DNA from: Halieaceae bacterium
GTDB taxonomy: Bacteria > Pseudomonadota > Gammaproteobacteria > Pseudomonadales > Halieaceae
Direction of reading: 5' to 3'
Length of the DNA: 7,602 nt
NCBI GenBank assembly: GCA_003520285.1
Contig: DOVB01000171.1
Coordinates: 2,184 to 9,785, forward strand
Below, one piece after another: positions 1-7,112 of the stretch. Each line of letters starts with the position of its first letter. Position 1 is the stretch's first letter. Under the pieces are notes generated by a model. It saw only the letters and a list, made by a program, of their open reading frames with translations, was not told the DNA's origin and made no database searches. The translations under genes were made by a program, and so were the position numbers.

Positions 1-73
1 TTAAAAGGCTTGTCTTCTGTCGTTTCAGAATCCGGTGGTACACTCCACTCAACTGTATAAAAAAGACTTGAAC

Positions 74-1564
74 ATGCGACTCAAATCTCTATTGCTCGCG
101 ATCATAATCAGCATACTCATGATCAAAACGACCTTGGTCGCCAGCAGCAAAGACTTAGACGTTGCGATTAATCATGGACGCGTTATCGATCCAGAGAGCC
201 AATTTGATGGGATCGCCCATGTAGGAATAAAGAATGGGCGCATCGTCTCGCTATCTAACCAGCCTCTCGATGCAGATCTTGTTATTGACGCAAAAGCGCA
301 GGTGGTTGCGCCTGGTTTTATTGATATCCACTCGCATACCCCAACACCTTTCGCGATTGAGCGAGCCGCTCTAGACGGGATTACAACGCAACTCGATACC
401 GAGGCGGGCGCCTATCCAGTCTCTGCCTACGGCGAGCTCATAGAAACCAAACCACTCATCCACTTTGGCGCCTCGGTTGGGCATTACGCAGCACGTCTTA
501 AAGTCATAGATGGATTGGATCAACCGTACTTCTTCCACCGTGGGCAGTCGATCAGTATGGATGCACGCGCGTGGGAGCAAGTCGCGACTCCAGAAGAGAT
601 TCAACGCATAGAACACTTATTAGAAGCTGGATTAAATGAGGGTGGAATCGGTATTGGTGTGCTCTTGGATTACATGACAGATGCTATCTCAGACGCTGAA
701 CTTGAAATGATCTTCAGACTCGCAGCACGCTACGATGCCCCAGTATTTGCACACGTCCGAAGGGGTCTGCCGGGAGATCCTGCGGGGCTTGAAGAACTGT
801 TGGACCTCGCAGTAAAAACTCAAGCTCCTATTTTTATCTGCCACATTACACACAACGCCATGGGCGGCATCACGGAATGGCTGTCTAAAATAGACGAGGC
901 GCGATCTCAGGGTGCCCGGGTGGCTACCGAAACACTCAGCTATCTGGCAGGGGGAACGAGCATCTCGGCAGACGTGTTCCGGAAGCGAGACTGGCGCTCG
1001 ATCTTCGACATCGACTACAGTGACGTTCAGTGGGTGGAAACGGGCGAGTGGCTGACCGAGGAGCGCTGGAACTACTATAGCAAGAACGAACCCGGTGGCT
1101 CGGTAAACCATCATTACGTCAAAGAAGCCTGGCTACAAACAGCCATCCAGTGGCCGGACATGATGATCTCCACCGACGCACTACCCGCATTTTCTGAGCA
1201 GAAGCTCTCCAATCCGAATATCGCAGGTACCTTCTCACGCGTGTTAGGCCGTTATGTTCGCGAGCAAGGCATTCTATCGCTGTCAGAAGCACTTGCAAAA
1301 ATGAGCCTCAAACAAGCACTATGGCTCGAATCAATCGCACCTGAATTTGCTCAAAAAGGCCGTATTCAAATCGGTAAAGATGCGGACCTGGTCATTTTTG
1401 ATCCCAACACAGTTGCTGCGAATGCTGAGTACGGGGCGCCCTACCGTCCACCTGCTGGGATTCACTGGGTTCTGGTGAATGGACAAGTCGTGGTTCGCCA
1501 CGGCAACCTCGTGCCAGAGGTATTCCCCGGCAGTCGACTGGGTGTTTCTCGTGCAACAGATTAA
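74..1564 (+). CDS. N-acyl-D-amino-acid / D-glutamate deacylase-like amidohydrolase, exported
   Basis: A 496-aa metal-dependent hydrolase of the amidohydrolase superfamily that resembles the D-aminoacylase / 'D-glutamate deacylase' group. Members of that group cleave N-acyl-D-amino acids to the free D-amino acid and an acid. Numbered from the ATG at 74, it starts with a signal peptide (R2, K4, then a hydrophobic run to about residue 22, likely cut near VAS 22-24), so it probably works in the periplasm. Visible metal-site motifs are HSH (H86, H88), TEAG (E110, a possible bridging ligand by position), FAHVR (H227), ICHITH (H257, H260) and the catalytic-type Asp in STDALP (D368). The C-terminal KGRIQIGKDADLVIFDP is the usual return to the small beta domain. 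Length matches the family (about 480-500 aa). The ATG at 74 is preferred over an in-frame GTG at 35 because it puts the signal peptide at the N-terminus; no strong Shine-Dalgarno is visible. The exact acyl and amino-acid preference cannot be read from the sequence. Confidence 0.88.
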   Translation: MRLKSLLLAIIISILMIKTTLVASSKDLDVAINHGRVIDPESQFDGIAHVGIKNGRIVSLSNQPLDADLVIDAKAQVVAPGFIDIHSHTPTPFAIERAALDGITTQLDTEAGAYPVSAYGELIETKPLIHFGASVGHYAARLKVIDGLDQPYFFHRGQSISMDARAWEQVATPEEIQRIEHLLEAGLNEGGIGIGVLLDYMTDAISDAELEMIFRLAARYDAPVFAHVRRGLPGDPAGLEELLDLAVKTQAPIFICHITHNAMGGITEWLSKIDEARSQGARVATETLSYLAGGTSISADVFRKRDWRSIFDIDYSDVQWVETGEWLTEERWNYYSKNEPGGSVNHHYVKEAWLQTAIQWPDMMISTDALPAFSEQKLSNPNIAGTFSRVLGRYVREQGILSLSEALAKMSLKQALWLESIAPEFAQKGRIQIGKDADLVIFDPNTVAANAEYGAPYRPPAGIHWVLVNGQVVVRHGNLVPEVFPGSRLGVSRATD

Positions 1565-3281
1565 AATTTTGGGGTGGATCTGGGGCCTAGTCTTTGGTTT
1601 GTTGACACTACCAACTGCCAATGCCAAGCCTGTCACGATTTATACTGCAAAAGCAGTTATTACGATGGAGCCGTCCCAACCGCGCGCATCAGCCGTTGCT
1701 GTGCAAGACGGTCGAATTATTGGAGTTGGGACTGAGCAGACTCTCAAGCCCTTGTTAGCCCAATTTGGTGGGCATATTGAGCGCCAACTAGCCAACAAAA
1801 TTATCATGCCAGGGTTCATCGACCCGCATGTGCATCCAAGCTTACCGGCTCTTCTGACCCAACTGCCGTTTATTGCACCAGATGCCTGGTCTTTACCAAC
1901 CGGCGAATTCAGGGGCATTACAAGCCCAGAGGCTTATCGCCAAGCTCTGACAGCGCAGATCGAGCAGCATACCGATTGGTCTATCCCTTTTGGCACTTGG
2001 GGATATCACGAGCTTTGGCATGGCCGTATCCGGCGCGCAGAGTTAGATTCCTGGTTTCCCGATCGCCCTGTATTTTTGTGGCAACGTTCCTTCCATGAAG
2101 TCATCGCAAATACTGCGGCGTTGGATATGCTCGGGATTGACGAATCTCAGATGGCTGCAGCGCATGGCGAAGCCAATTGGGATGACGGGCACTTATGGGA
2201 AACAGGTCTCATGATTGTGCTGTCCAAACTAGACTTCTTAACGCAGCCAGAGAGGTTTACGCAGGGCATCCGGAATTTTAACCAGCTCGTCCACCGCGGC
2301 GGTGTCACCACCGCAGTTGACATGGGCTTAGGAATTTCAGGTGACCCTAAGATAGAGCTCGCTCTTCTCAGCAAAGTCTTAAGCGAAGATGAGGTTCCGT
2401 TTCGACTCATTATGACCCCAATCATTCTAAAGTTCCTGGAGCGCGGAGTGGGCCCTGAAGAGGCCTTGCAACAAGTCCGTGAATGGCAGCAAGGCTACGC
2501 TGGGCAAGTCTCTGTTAGAAATCACTTCAAACTCATGATTGATGGCGCTATTTTCTCGGCGCTCTCGCAGTTCAATCCACCTGGCTATTTAGATGGTCAC
2601 AGTGGTGTTTGGATGACAAGTGAGGAGCAGCTGGAGGCGTATGCATCAGTTTTCTGGGATGCTGGCTTTCAATTACATGCACACGCCAATGGTGACGCAG
2701 GCGTCGATCGAGCGCTCGATCTACTCGACACATTACTCGACCAGAAACCACGCCGTGATCACCGGTTTACCCTAGAGCATGTCGCCTACAGCACCGAGGC
2801 TCAATCGATGCGAATGCGCGAACTCGGTGCCGTCGTCTCGGCTAATCCGTACTACCATTATATTCTTTCGGACAGTTATGCCGAACACCAAATAGGGCCA
2901 ACTCGTGCGCATCTTATGGTTCGATTAGGCTCTTTGAAGAGACATGGTGTGCCATTTACCTTGCATTCAGATACGCCAATGGCGCCACTGGCGCCCTTGA
3001 CCCTGGCTCATAATGCGATCAATCGGGAAACGATCAATGGCAACCAAACCGGAGTCGAAGAGCGAATAGACAGGCACCTTGCACTCCAAGCCATTACCAT
3101 TAATGCCGCCTGGATCGCCGGTATGGAATCTGAAATCGGCAGCATTGCGGTCGGCAAGAAAGCCGACTTCACCATTTTAGAGCAAGACCCTTATCAGGTG
3201 GATCAAACTAAAATCAAAGATATAGAGGTCTGGGGTACCGTCTTTGAGGGCCGTTTAGCACCAATCATGAGCGCCCAGTAG
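1551..3281 (+). CDS. YtcJ-like amidohydrolase (amidohydrolase family 3), exported
   Basis: A 576-aa amidohydrolase of the YtcJ / amidohydrolase_3 type, numbered from the GTG at 1551. Residues 1-25 form a signal peptide ending in ANA before KP, so a periplasmic location is likely. Metal-site features in order are DPHVHP (H93, H95), KLMIDGAIFS (K327), LHAHANGDAG (H378, the family's HAxGD motif), TLEHVA (H410) and HSDTP (D474). The tail has the typical IGSIAVGKKADFTILEQDP segment. The family hydrolyses C-N bonds in amides, formamides and related compounds, and the substrate here is unknown. The open frame extends back to an ATG at 1479, but that start would bury the signal peptide about 25 residues inside. 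GTG 1542 or 1551 gives a proper export signal, and 1551 is favoured. It overlaps the upstream deacylase gene by 14 nt with no clear Shine-Dalgarno, which suggests translational coupling and one operon. Confidence 0.88.
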   Translation: MQQIKILGWIWGLVFGLLTLPTANAKPVTIYTAKAVITMEPSQPRASAVAVQDGRIIGVGTEQTLKPLLAQFGGHIERQLANKIIMPGFIDPHVHPSLPALLTQLPFIAPDAWSLPTGEFRGITSPEAYRQALTAQIEQHTDWSIPFGTWGYHELWHGRIRRAELDSWFPDRPVFLWQRSFHEVIANTAALDMLGIDESQMAAAHGEANWDDGHLWETGLMIVLSKLDFLTQPERFTQGIRNFNQLVHRGGVTTAVDMGLGISGDPKIELALLSKVLSEDEVPFRLIMTPIILKFLERGVGPEEALQQVREWQQGYAGQVSVRNHFKLMIDGAIFSALSQFNPPGYLDGHSGVWMTSEEQLEAYASVFWDAGFQLHAHANGDAGVDRALDLLDTLLDQKPRRDHRFTLEHVAYSTEAQSMRMRELGAVVSANPYYHYILSDSYAEHQIGPTRAHLMVRLGSLKRHGVPFTLHSDTPMAPLAPLTLAHNAINRETINGNQTGVEERIDRHLALQAITINAAWIAGMESEIGSIAVGKKADFTILEQDPYQVDQTKIKDIEVWGTVFEGRLAPIMSAQ

Positions 3282-3307
3282 GGTCGAGTCTGAGATCGTT
3301 CGGCTGA

Positions 3308-3343
3308 GTGCAATCCAGCAAAAACAGGTTCACGGATTTGCAC
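3308..3343. terminator. Inverted repeat between convergent genes, possible bidirectional terminator
   Basis: GTGCAATCC (3308-3316) pairs with GGATTTGCAC (3334-3343) apart from one bulged base, leaving a 17-nt loop. It lies in the 118-nt gap between the convergent amidohydrolase gene (ends 3281) and the DUF2288 gene (ends 3400), which is where a shared transcript end would be expected. Neither side has a good T-tract, so it is not a textbook intrinsic terminator. Apart from a short GCTCG/CGAGC palindrome at 3362-3373 and a 9-bp direct repeat TCGGCTGAG (3300, 3377), the gap shows nothing else. Confidence 0.3.
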
Positions 3344-3399
3344 CTAATCAAACGGTAAATTGCTCGCACGAGCTCCTCGGCTGAGACCGATTCAGGAGA

Positions 3400-3708
3400 T
3401 TATCGCTCTTGCACCAGCACCCAAGGCATTATCACGGTGGTCCACAAAGATACGTTGCGTTGATGCCAGTCACTCGCCATAGCATCGGTGGCTGGTATAG
3501 CGAGCGCTTGATCGATCCAAGCCTGAAACTGCTGTATGTTATCGATACTCAATTGGATCGCGACGTCGATCAGATCGAGCTCAACCGACACCACAATTAG
3601 ATGACCGCGCGCGAAGTGAGGTTGCAGTTCCAGCCACGAAATCAATGCTGTTTGCTTCAGAGTGTCGGCCTGCAGTGCAGCCAAGGCCGATTCATCAAGA
3701 ACCTTCAT
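3400..3708 (-). CDS. DUF2288 family protein
   Basis: A 102-aa soluble protein that I recognise as DUF2288, a small uncharacterised family of mostly gammaproteobacteria and cyanobacteria. Family-like features are SWLELQPHFARG (residues 24-35), VELDLIDVA (42-50), a helix with a Trp at 64, the WHQRN segment (81-85) and the strongly characteristic C-terminal LWTTVIMPWVLVQE (88-101). Length is normal for the family. There is no signal peptide or membrane segment, so it is cytoplasmic. It follows the glyoxalase II-like gene by 75 nt on the same strand and may be cotranscribed with it, although the spacer holds a weak hairpin (AAGCT/GGCTT) followed by a T-rich stretch. The only ATG is used, with a weak Shine-Dalgarno. 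Function is unknown and the neighbourhood does not settle it. Confidence 0.8.
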   Translation of the reverse strand: MKVLDESALAALQADTLKQTALISWLELQPHFARGHLIVVSVELDLIDVAIQLSIDNIQQFQAWIDQALAIPATDAMASDWHQRNVSLWTTVIMPWVLVQER

Positions 3709-3783
3709 CGGCGCACGCTCGTTAAACGCACAATGCCCCGACTCTGGTCACAACAAAAATAAACCAACAAGCCAGGCAGCTTG

Positions 3784-4434
3784 TTATCCATAGCGCGCAT
3801 CTGCCACAAAAGGATTGGTTTTTCGCTCTTGGCCGAAGGTCGATGTTGGTCCGTGTCCCGGAACAAAAGTAATGTCATCACCGAGGGGCCACAGCTTGAG
3901 ACGGATCGATTCAATCAAGTCGTCATGATTGCTCATAGGGAAATCTGTACGTCCAATGGATCCCTGAAATAACACGTCACCGACCCACGCAATACGATCA
4001 TTGGTGCTCACGAAAACGACATGACCAGGAGTATGGCCGGGGCAATGAATGACCTGTAATGTCACTTCACCCACAGTCACAATATCACCGTCTTGCAACC
4101 AGCGGTCTGGCGTGAACGCTTCTGCACTGGGAAATCCAGCCATCTGGCACCACTCCGGCAACTTATCAATCCAAAAACTATCGGCGCGATGAGGCCCTTC
4201 AATAGGCACACCAAACTTTTCTCGCAAATCATTGGAAATGGCGCAGTGATCAAGATGTCCATGCGTTAAAATCACTTTTTCAATTTGAGCCGACATCTGT
4301 TCCAGCGTACTGACTATTCTCTGCAGATCACCGCCTGGATCCACTACTGCGGCCTTACCAGTGGTAGTGCACTGAATAATCGAGCAATTTTGCTGATACG
4401 GTGTCACCGGCACTATTGAGACTTTTACTGCCAT
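3784..4434 (-). CDS. gloC: Glyoxalase II-like metallo-beta-lactamase-fold hydrolase (YcbL/GloC type)
   Basis: A 216-aa metallo-beta-lactamase-fold hydrolase matching the short, single-domain glyoxalase II branch typified by E. coli YcbL (GloC). That branch hydrolyses S-D-lactoylglutathione to D-lactate and glutathione in the methylglyoxal detoxification route. All metal ligands are visible: THGHLDH (H58, H60, D62, H63), PGHTPGH (H134), GDVLF (D153) and PGHGP (H194). GRTDFP (161-166) and the FWID segment near 87-90 also fit this branch. It lacks the C-terminal alpha-helical domain of GloB, and the length is as expected. No export signal is seen, so it is cytoplasmic. The residue after DH is Cys rather than the more usual Val/Ile. 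The start ATG has only a weak purine-rich stretch upstream (GCGAGAAAAACA). The symbol is by family resemblance; other thioesterase activities are possible. Confidence 0.85.
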   Translation of the reverse strand: MAVKVSIVPVTPYQQNCSIIQCTTTGKAAVVDPGGDLQRIVSTLEQMSAQIEKVILTHGHLDHCAISNDLREKFGVPIEGPHRADSFWIDKLPEWCQMAGFPSAEAFTPDRWLQDGDIVTVGEVTLQVIHCPGHTPGHVVFVSTNDRIAWVGDVLFQGSIGRTDFPMSNHDDLIESIRLKLWPLGDDITFVPGHGPTSTFGQERKTNPFVADARYG

Positions 4435-4459
4435 TGTTTTTCTCGCTGTCGTTACTGTT

Positions 4460-4489
4460 ATTGAACAACCTGCTCTTAAAGCCGGTAAA
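4460..4489 (-). promoter_or_regulatory. Weak candidate sigma70 promoter for the gloC-like gene
   Basis: Read on the minus strand, TTTACC (4484-4489) and TTCAAT (4460-4465) are separated by 18 nt, each matching 4 of 6 consensus bases. The pair lies about 26 nt upstream of the start at 4434, inside the 160-nt gap (4435-4594) after the symporter stop codon. That gap otherwise holds no recognisable gene or strong terminator. The call rests on consensus matching alone. Confidence 0.2.
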
Positions 4490-4594
4490 CCCGCTTGCGC
4501 GCTCGTTTAGTGGTTGCATCTACTCGCCGCTTCACGACTTCTGATCGAGCAAATCAAGCTGCCGTGGACGCGTTTCCGTCACTTCTTAAGCCCA

Positions 4595-5890
4595 CTACGA
4601 AGTCGCCTCACGTCGGTCTAGCTCTTCCGAAGACGCCTCATAAATATCAGTATCAAGCTGATTTTCCGAGTTCGCAACCACGACGCTGGCGACAGCGTCA
4701 CCGGTCACATTAATCACAGTTCTGAGCATATCGAGCAATCGGTCCACACCGATAATCAGCGCGATACCCTCCACCGGAAGACCCGCCTGCTCTAACACCA
4801 ATGCCAAGGTGATCAGACCAACACCGGGCACACCCGCCGTGCCAATAGAGGCCAGAATCGCCGTTAATACCACGCCAAAGAGCGCCGCTATACTCAAGTC
4901 GATACCATAAACTTGCGCAATAAATATGGTAGCGACCCCCTGCATAATAGCCGTTCCATCCATATTCACAGTGGCGCCCAAGGGTACGGTAAACCCGGCG
5001 ACTGAGTTGTGAACGCCAAGTCGCTTTTCAACTGTGCGAAGCGTCACGGGTATGGTGGCGCCAGAAGACGATGTACTGAACGCGAAAGCCCAAACCGGTC
5101 GCATTTTGATCAGCAAAGTCCGAGGAGATAAACCGCTTAACAGCTTAAGCAAGAGCGGATAGATCACAATACCGTGGAAAATCAGCAGCGCGGCAAGCGT
5201 GAAAAAATAGCCGGCTAAATCTGCTATCGCAGTAATACCCATACCGCTAAAGAGCTTCGCCAAGAGTGCAAAAACCCCGTATGGCGCAACCTCCATTAAA
5301 AGGCCAACCATCTTCATGACTACCGCTTCAGAGTCTTTAAAGAAGCCCGTCAAACGGCGCCCTGGTTCGCCCGCATGCGACATGGCGTAGCCGAACAGCA
5401 GTGCGAACACAATGATTTGCAGCATGTTAGCTTCGGCCATCGCTTTAACGGGGTTGGTGGGAAAAATATTGACGATCACGTCGGTCAGTGCAGGCGGAGT
5501 TTTCGCGACAAACTCAGTTCCGACACTCAGGTTCATGCCATCGCCAGGAGCGACAATAGAAGCCACAATTAACGCGACTGTGACGGCAATACCGGTTGTA
5601 GCGAGGTAGAAGGCGATGGTCTTACCGGCAATCGGCCCCATACGCGCACTGTCACCCAGAGCACTCGCGCCACAAATGAGCGAAACCAAGACCAAGGGCA
5701 CCACGAGTAATTTCAGTGATGCCACAAATATGCGTCCCACAACATCGAATACGCCGTCTATCAGTACCGCTTGTATCAACACTGACAGCGCATCAGGCAA
5801 GGCTGAACTCTGCAACAGCGCATTAAACAGCGATCCTGTCGCGATGCCTAATACCATAGCCAGTAAAATACGGTTGGTCAGCGTCATCAT
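4595..5890 (-). CDS. Dicarboxylate/amino acid:cation symporter (DAACS family, GltP/GltT-like)
   Basis: A 431-aa inner-membrane transporter of the DAACS (SLC1/GltPh) family, which couples uptake of glutamate, aspartate or C4-dicarboxylates to Na+ or H+. Hallmarks in order are hydrophobic helices from residue 7 on, the serine-rich hairpin 1 motif FSTSSSGAT (271-279), NMDGT (309-313) in TM7, the hairpin 2 region TAGVPG (351-356), and the TM8 segment with D383, D387, R390, T391, N394 and D398. These align with GltPh D390, D394, R397, T398, N401 and D405. Retention of the Arg and Asp residues favours an acidic substrate (glutamate/aspartate) over a neutral one. Length is normal for the family. Two ATG codons are adjacent. 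AAAGGA (5894-5899) is 3 nt from the first and 6 nt from the second (5887), so the second is the more likely start. The C-terminal 20 residues form an acidic, charged cytoplasmic tail. Confidence 0.92.
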   Translation of the reverse strand: MMTLTNRILLAMVLGIATGSLFNALLQSSALPDALSVLIQAVLIDGVFDVVGRIFVASLKLLVVPLVLVSLICGASALGDSARMGPIAGKTIAFYLATTGIAVTVALIVASIVAPGDGMNLSVGTEFVAKTPPALTDVIVNIFPTNPVKAMAEANMLQIIVFALLFGYAMSHAGEPGRRLTGFFKDSEAVVMKMVGLLMEVAPYGVFALLAKLFSGMGITAIADLAGYFFTLAALLIFHGIVIYPLLLKLLSGLSPRTLLIKMRPVWAFAFSTSSSGATIPVTLRTVEKRLGVHNSVAGFTVPLGATVNMDGTAIMQGVATIFIAQVYGIDLSIAALFGVVLTAILASIGTAGVPGVGLITLALVLEQAGLPVEGIALIIGVDRLLDMLRTVINVTGDAVASVVVANSENQLDTDIYEASSEELDRREATS

Positions 5891-5893
5891 AAT

Positions 5894-5899
5894 TCCTTT
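5894..5899 (-). promoter_or_regulatory. Ribosome binding site of the symporter gene
   Basis: AAAGGA on the minus strand lies 3 nt before the ATG at 5890 and 6 nt before the in-frame ATG at 5887. Normal spacing points to 5887 as the used start, making the protein 430 aa. Confidence 0.6.
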
Positions 5900-5903
5900 C
5901 AGT

Positions 5904-5919
5904 CAATAAGCGCCTATTG
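5904..5919 (-). promoter_or_regulatory. 16-bp dyad, candidate operator of the symporter gene
   Basis: CAATAGGC|GCTTATTG on the minus strand is symmetric at 7 of 8 positions per half. It covers most of the candidate -10 element and the predicted transcription start, a classic repressor position, and ends just before the ribosome binding site. It could instead act as a small hairpin in the 5' leader. No regulator gene is adjacent that would name the binding protein. Confidence 0.35.
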
Positions 5920-5944
5920 CACAGGCTTCAGCAGTTGATTGCAA
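5916..5944 (-). promoter_or_regulatory. Candidate sigma70 promoter of the symporter gene
   Basis: On the minus strand TTGCAA (-35, 5939-5944) and TGCAAT (-10, 5916-5921) are spaced exactly 17 nt, each matching 4 of 6 consensus positions. The predicted transcription start falls near 5908, giving a leader of about 20 nt before the ATG. This would let the symporter be transcribed independently of the LOG gene, which ends at 5991. Confidence 0.4.
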
Positions 5945-5990
5945 GTGCTACCGGCAGCAACCCTGAACGGCCTGCTTGAATCCACGCTTA

Positions 5991-6668
5991 TCAGAGCCTG
6001 TTATTCGCGGATACGATGTGATGCTCACGCAGACAATCAAACGCCTCATCGCCACTCTCTACTAGAGTCATGAGCGCCATATCGCTCGGTCTCACAAAGT
6101 TGCGGGACAAGACTTCACCTCGAACCCAATCTAACAAGGGCTCAAAAAATGATCGACCCACCAAAATAATCGGGCGACGATCTAACTTGTGCGTTTGAGT
6201 TAACGTGAGCAGCTCAAACAGTTCATCGACCGTGCCGAACCCACCAGGAAACACCACAAAACCCAAGGCATTACGAATCAATAAAAACTTACGCGTAAAA
6301 AAATATCTAAACTCTAACTCGACAGTTAGGTAAGGGTTGGGTTGCTGCTCAGAGGGTAAGGCGATATTGAGCCCAACACTCTTGCCACCATGCTCCATCG
6401 CGCCACGATTCGCCCCCTCCATAACGCCAGGACCACCCCCGGTCACGATGGCAATGCCATCGCTAGCAAGCTTTCCTGCTAAGTCACGTGCCTGGGTATA
6501 CTCCCAAGAATCCTGTTGCGCTCGCGCCGACCCAAAGATTGTTATGGCACGTCCAACTGAGTCGAGCAAGCGACTACCTTCCCGAAACTCGGTCTCAATC
6601 CGCTTGAGTCGAGCTAACTCTTCTTGCTCTATCAAATGATCGGGGTGGGTGAAATCAGAGGGATACAT
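5991..6668 (-). CDS. LOG-family protein (TIGR00730-type Rossmann-fold nucleotide phosphoribohydrolase)
   Basis: A 225-aa protein of the LOG / 'lysine decarboxylase-like' family. Characterised members hydrolyse nucleoside 5'-monophosphates (for example cytokinin riboside 5'-phosphate or AMP) to the free base and ribose 5-phosphate. Residues from the ATG at 6668: a helical lead-in (about 8-35), FGSAR (45-49) opening the Rossmann fold, GGGPGVME (77-84), the SVGLNIALPSEQQPNPY segment (97-113), FTRKF with R126, and the signature PGGFGTVDE (141-149) holding the catalytic-type Glu and phosphate-binding loop. No key residue is missing and the length suits the longer bacterial LOG group. The start at 6668 is chosen because GGAG stands 5 nt upstream and the homology begins just after it. 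The frame is open further upstream, to about 7112, and there encodes half of an EAL domain, so a longer fused product is formally possible. The natural substrate is unknown. Confidence 0.85.
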   Translation of the reverse strand: MYPSDFTHPDHLIEQEELARLKRIETEFREGSRLLDSVGRAITIFGSARAQQDSWEYTQARDLAGKLASDGIAIVTGGGPGVMEGANRGAMEHGGKSVGLNIALPSEQQPNPYLTVELEFRYFFTRKFLLIRNALGFVVFPGGFGTVDELFELLTLTQTHKLDRRPIILVGRSFFEPLLDWVRGEVLSRNFVRPSDMALMTLVESGDEAFDCLREHHIVSANNRL

Positions 6669-7112
6669 GGGGTCTCCAGAAACCGACCGACCCGCCGCTA
6701 AATGAGTCGTGCAGCTGTTGTTAACGAGCCACCGCTCAAACTCTTGAGCCGGTAGCGGCTTCGAAAAATAATACCCTTGAATGTAGTCACAGCCTAAAGT
6801 TTTTAGTAATTGGCAGGTTGACTCGTCTTCCACGCCCTCTGCCACCACCAAAAGACCAAACTGGTGTGCGATATGAATCATAATTTTTACCAGCTCTAAA
6901 TCGTGGCCGCCATCCTTGATGTGATCAATAAATGACTTATCGATTTTCAGCTCGCTCGCTGGTATGTGCTTAAAGTACGACAGCGATGAGTATCCGGTAC
7001 CAAAATCATCGATGGACAGCCGCACACCCAATTCTCTGAGTCTGGCGAGATTATCGAACCCAGACTCTTTGTCTTCAATAAAACCGCCCTCAGTGATCTC
7101 GAGCGCTAAATT
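6669..7112 (-). pseudogene. C-terminal half of an EAL domain (c-di-GMP phosphodiesterase remnant)
   Basis: This stretch encodes the second half of an EAL domain in the same frame as the downstream LOG gene. In order it has LEITEG (the second metal-site Glu), LRELGVRLSIDDFGTGYSSL (the loop-6 DDFGTGYSS signature), ELKIDKSF (catalytic-type Lys), VVAEGVED (Glu) and QGYYFSKPLP, ending near FERWL. The first half, including the E-x-L motif and the metal-binding Asn, is absent. A stop codon (7113-7115) precedes the first EAL residue in this frame. The remnant therefore cannot be an active phosphodiesterase. It has no good start of its own (a TTG at 7031 is the first candidate) and no stop before LOG: about 20 extra codons after the EAL end run into the LOG ATG. 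Most simply it is the 3' end of a former EAL or GGDEF-EAL gene left by a deletion. Confidence 0.75.
6674..6677 (-). promoter_or_regulatory. Ribosome binding site deciding the LOG start
   Basis: GGAG on the minus strand sits 5 nt before the ATG at 6668, at normal spacing. This supports LOG being translated as its own 225-aa protein and not as a fusion to the EAL remnant. Confidence 0.55.

Noticed and set aside
56..61. TATAAA as a -10 element for the amidohydrolase operon
   Set aside because: No acceptable -35 at 16-18 nt spacing, and the start would leave a leader of only a few nucleotides before the ATG at 74.
35..73. GTG at 35 as start of the deacylase
   Set aside because: It adds 13 polar residues in front of a normal signal peptide; the ATG at 74 gives the expected N-terminus.
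689..1114. Minus-strand open frame of 141 codons inside the deacylase gene
   Set aside because: It lies wholly within a clearly conserved amidohydrolase gene and its translation has no recognisable domain; it is a shadow frame.
3409..3972. Short plus-strand open frames of about 63 codons opposite the DUF2288 and gloC-like genes
   Set aside because: They are antisense to two recognisable families and carry no motif of their own.
4495..4713. Plus-strand open frame of 72 codons covering the gap and the end of the symporter gene
   Set aside because: Its Arg/Pro/His/Ser-rich, low-complexity composition and its antisense overlap with the conserved symporter C-terminus argue against a real gene; no ribosome binding site is seen.
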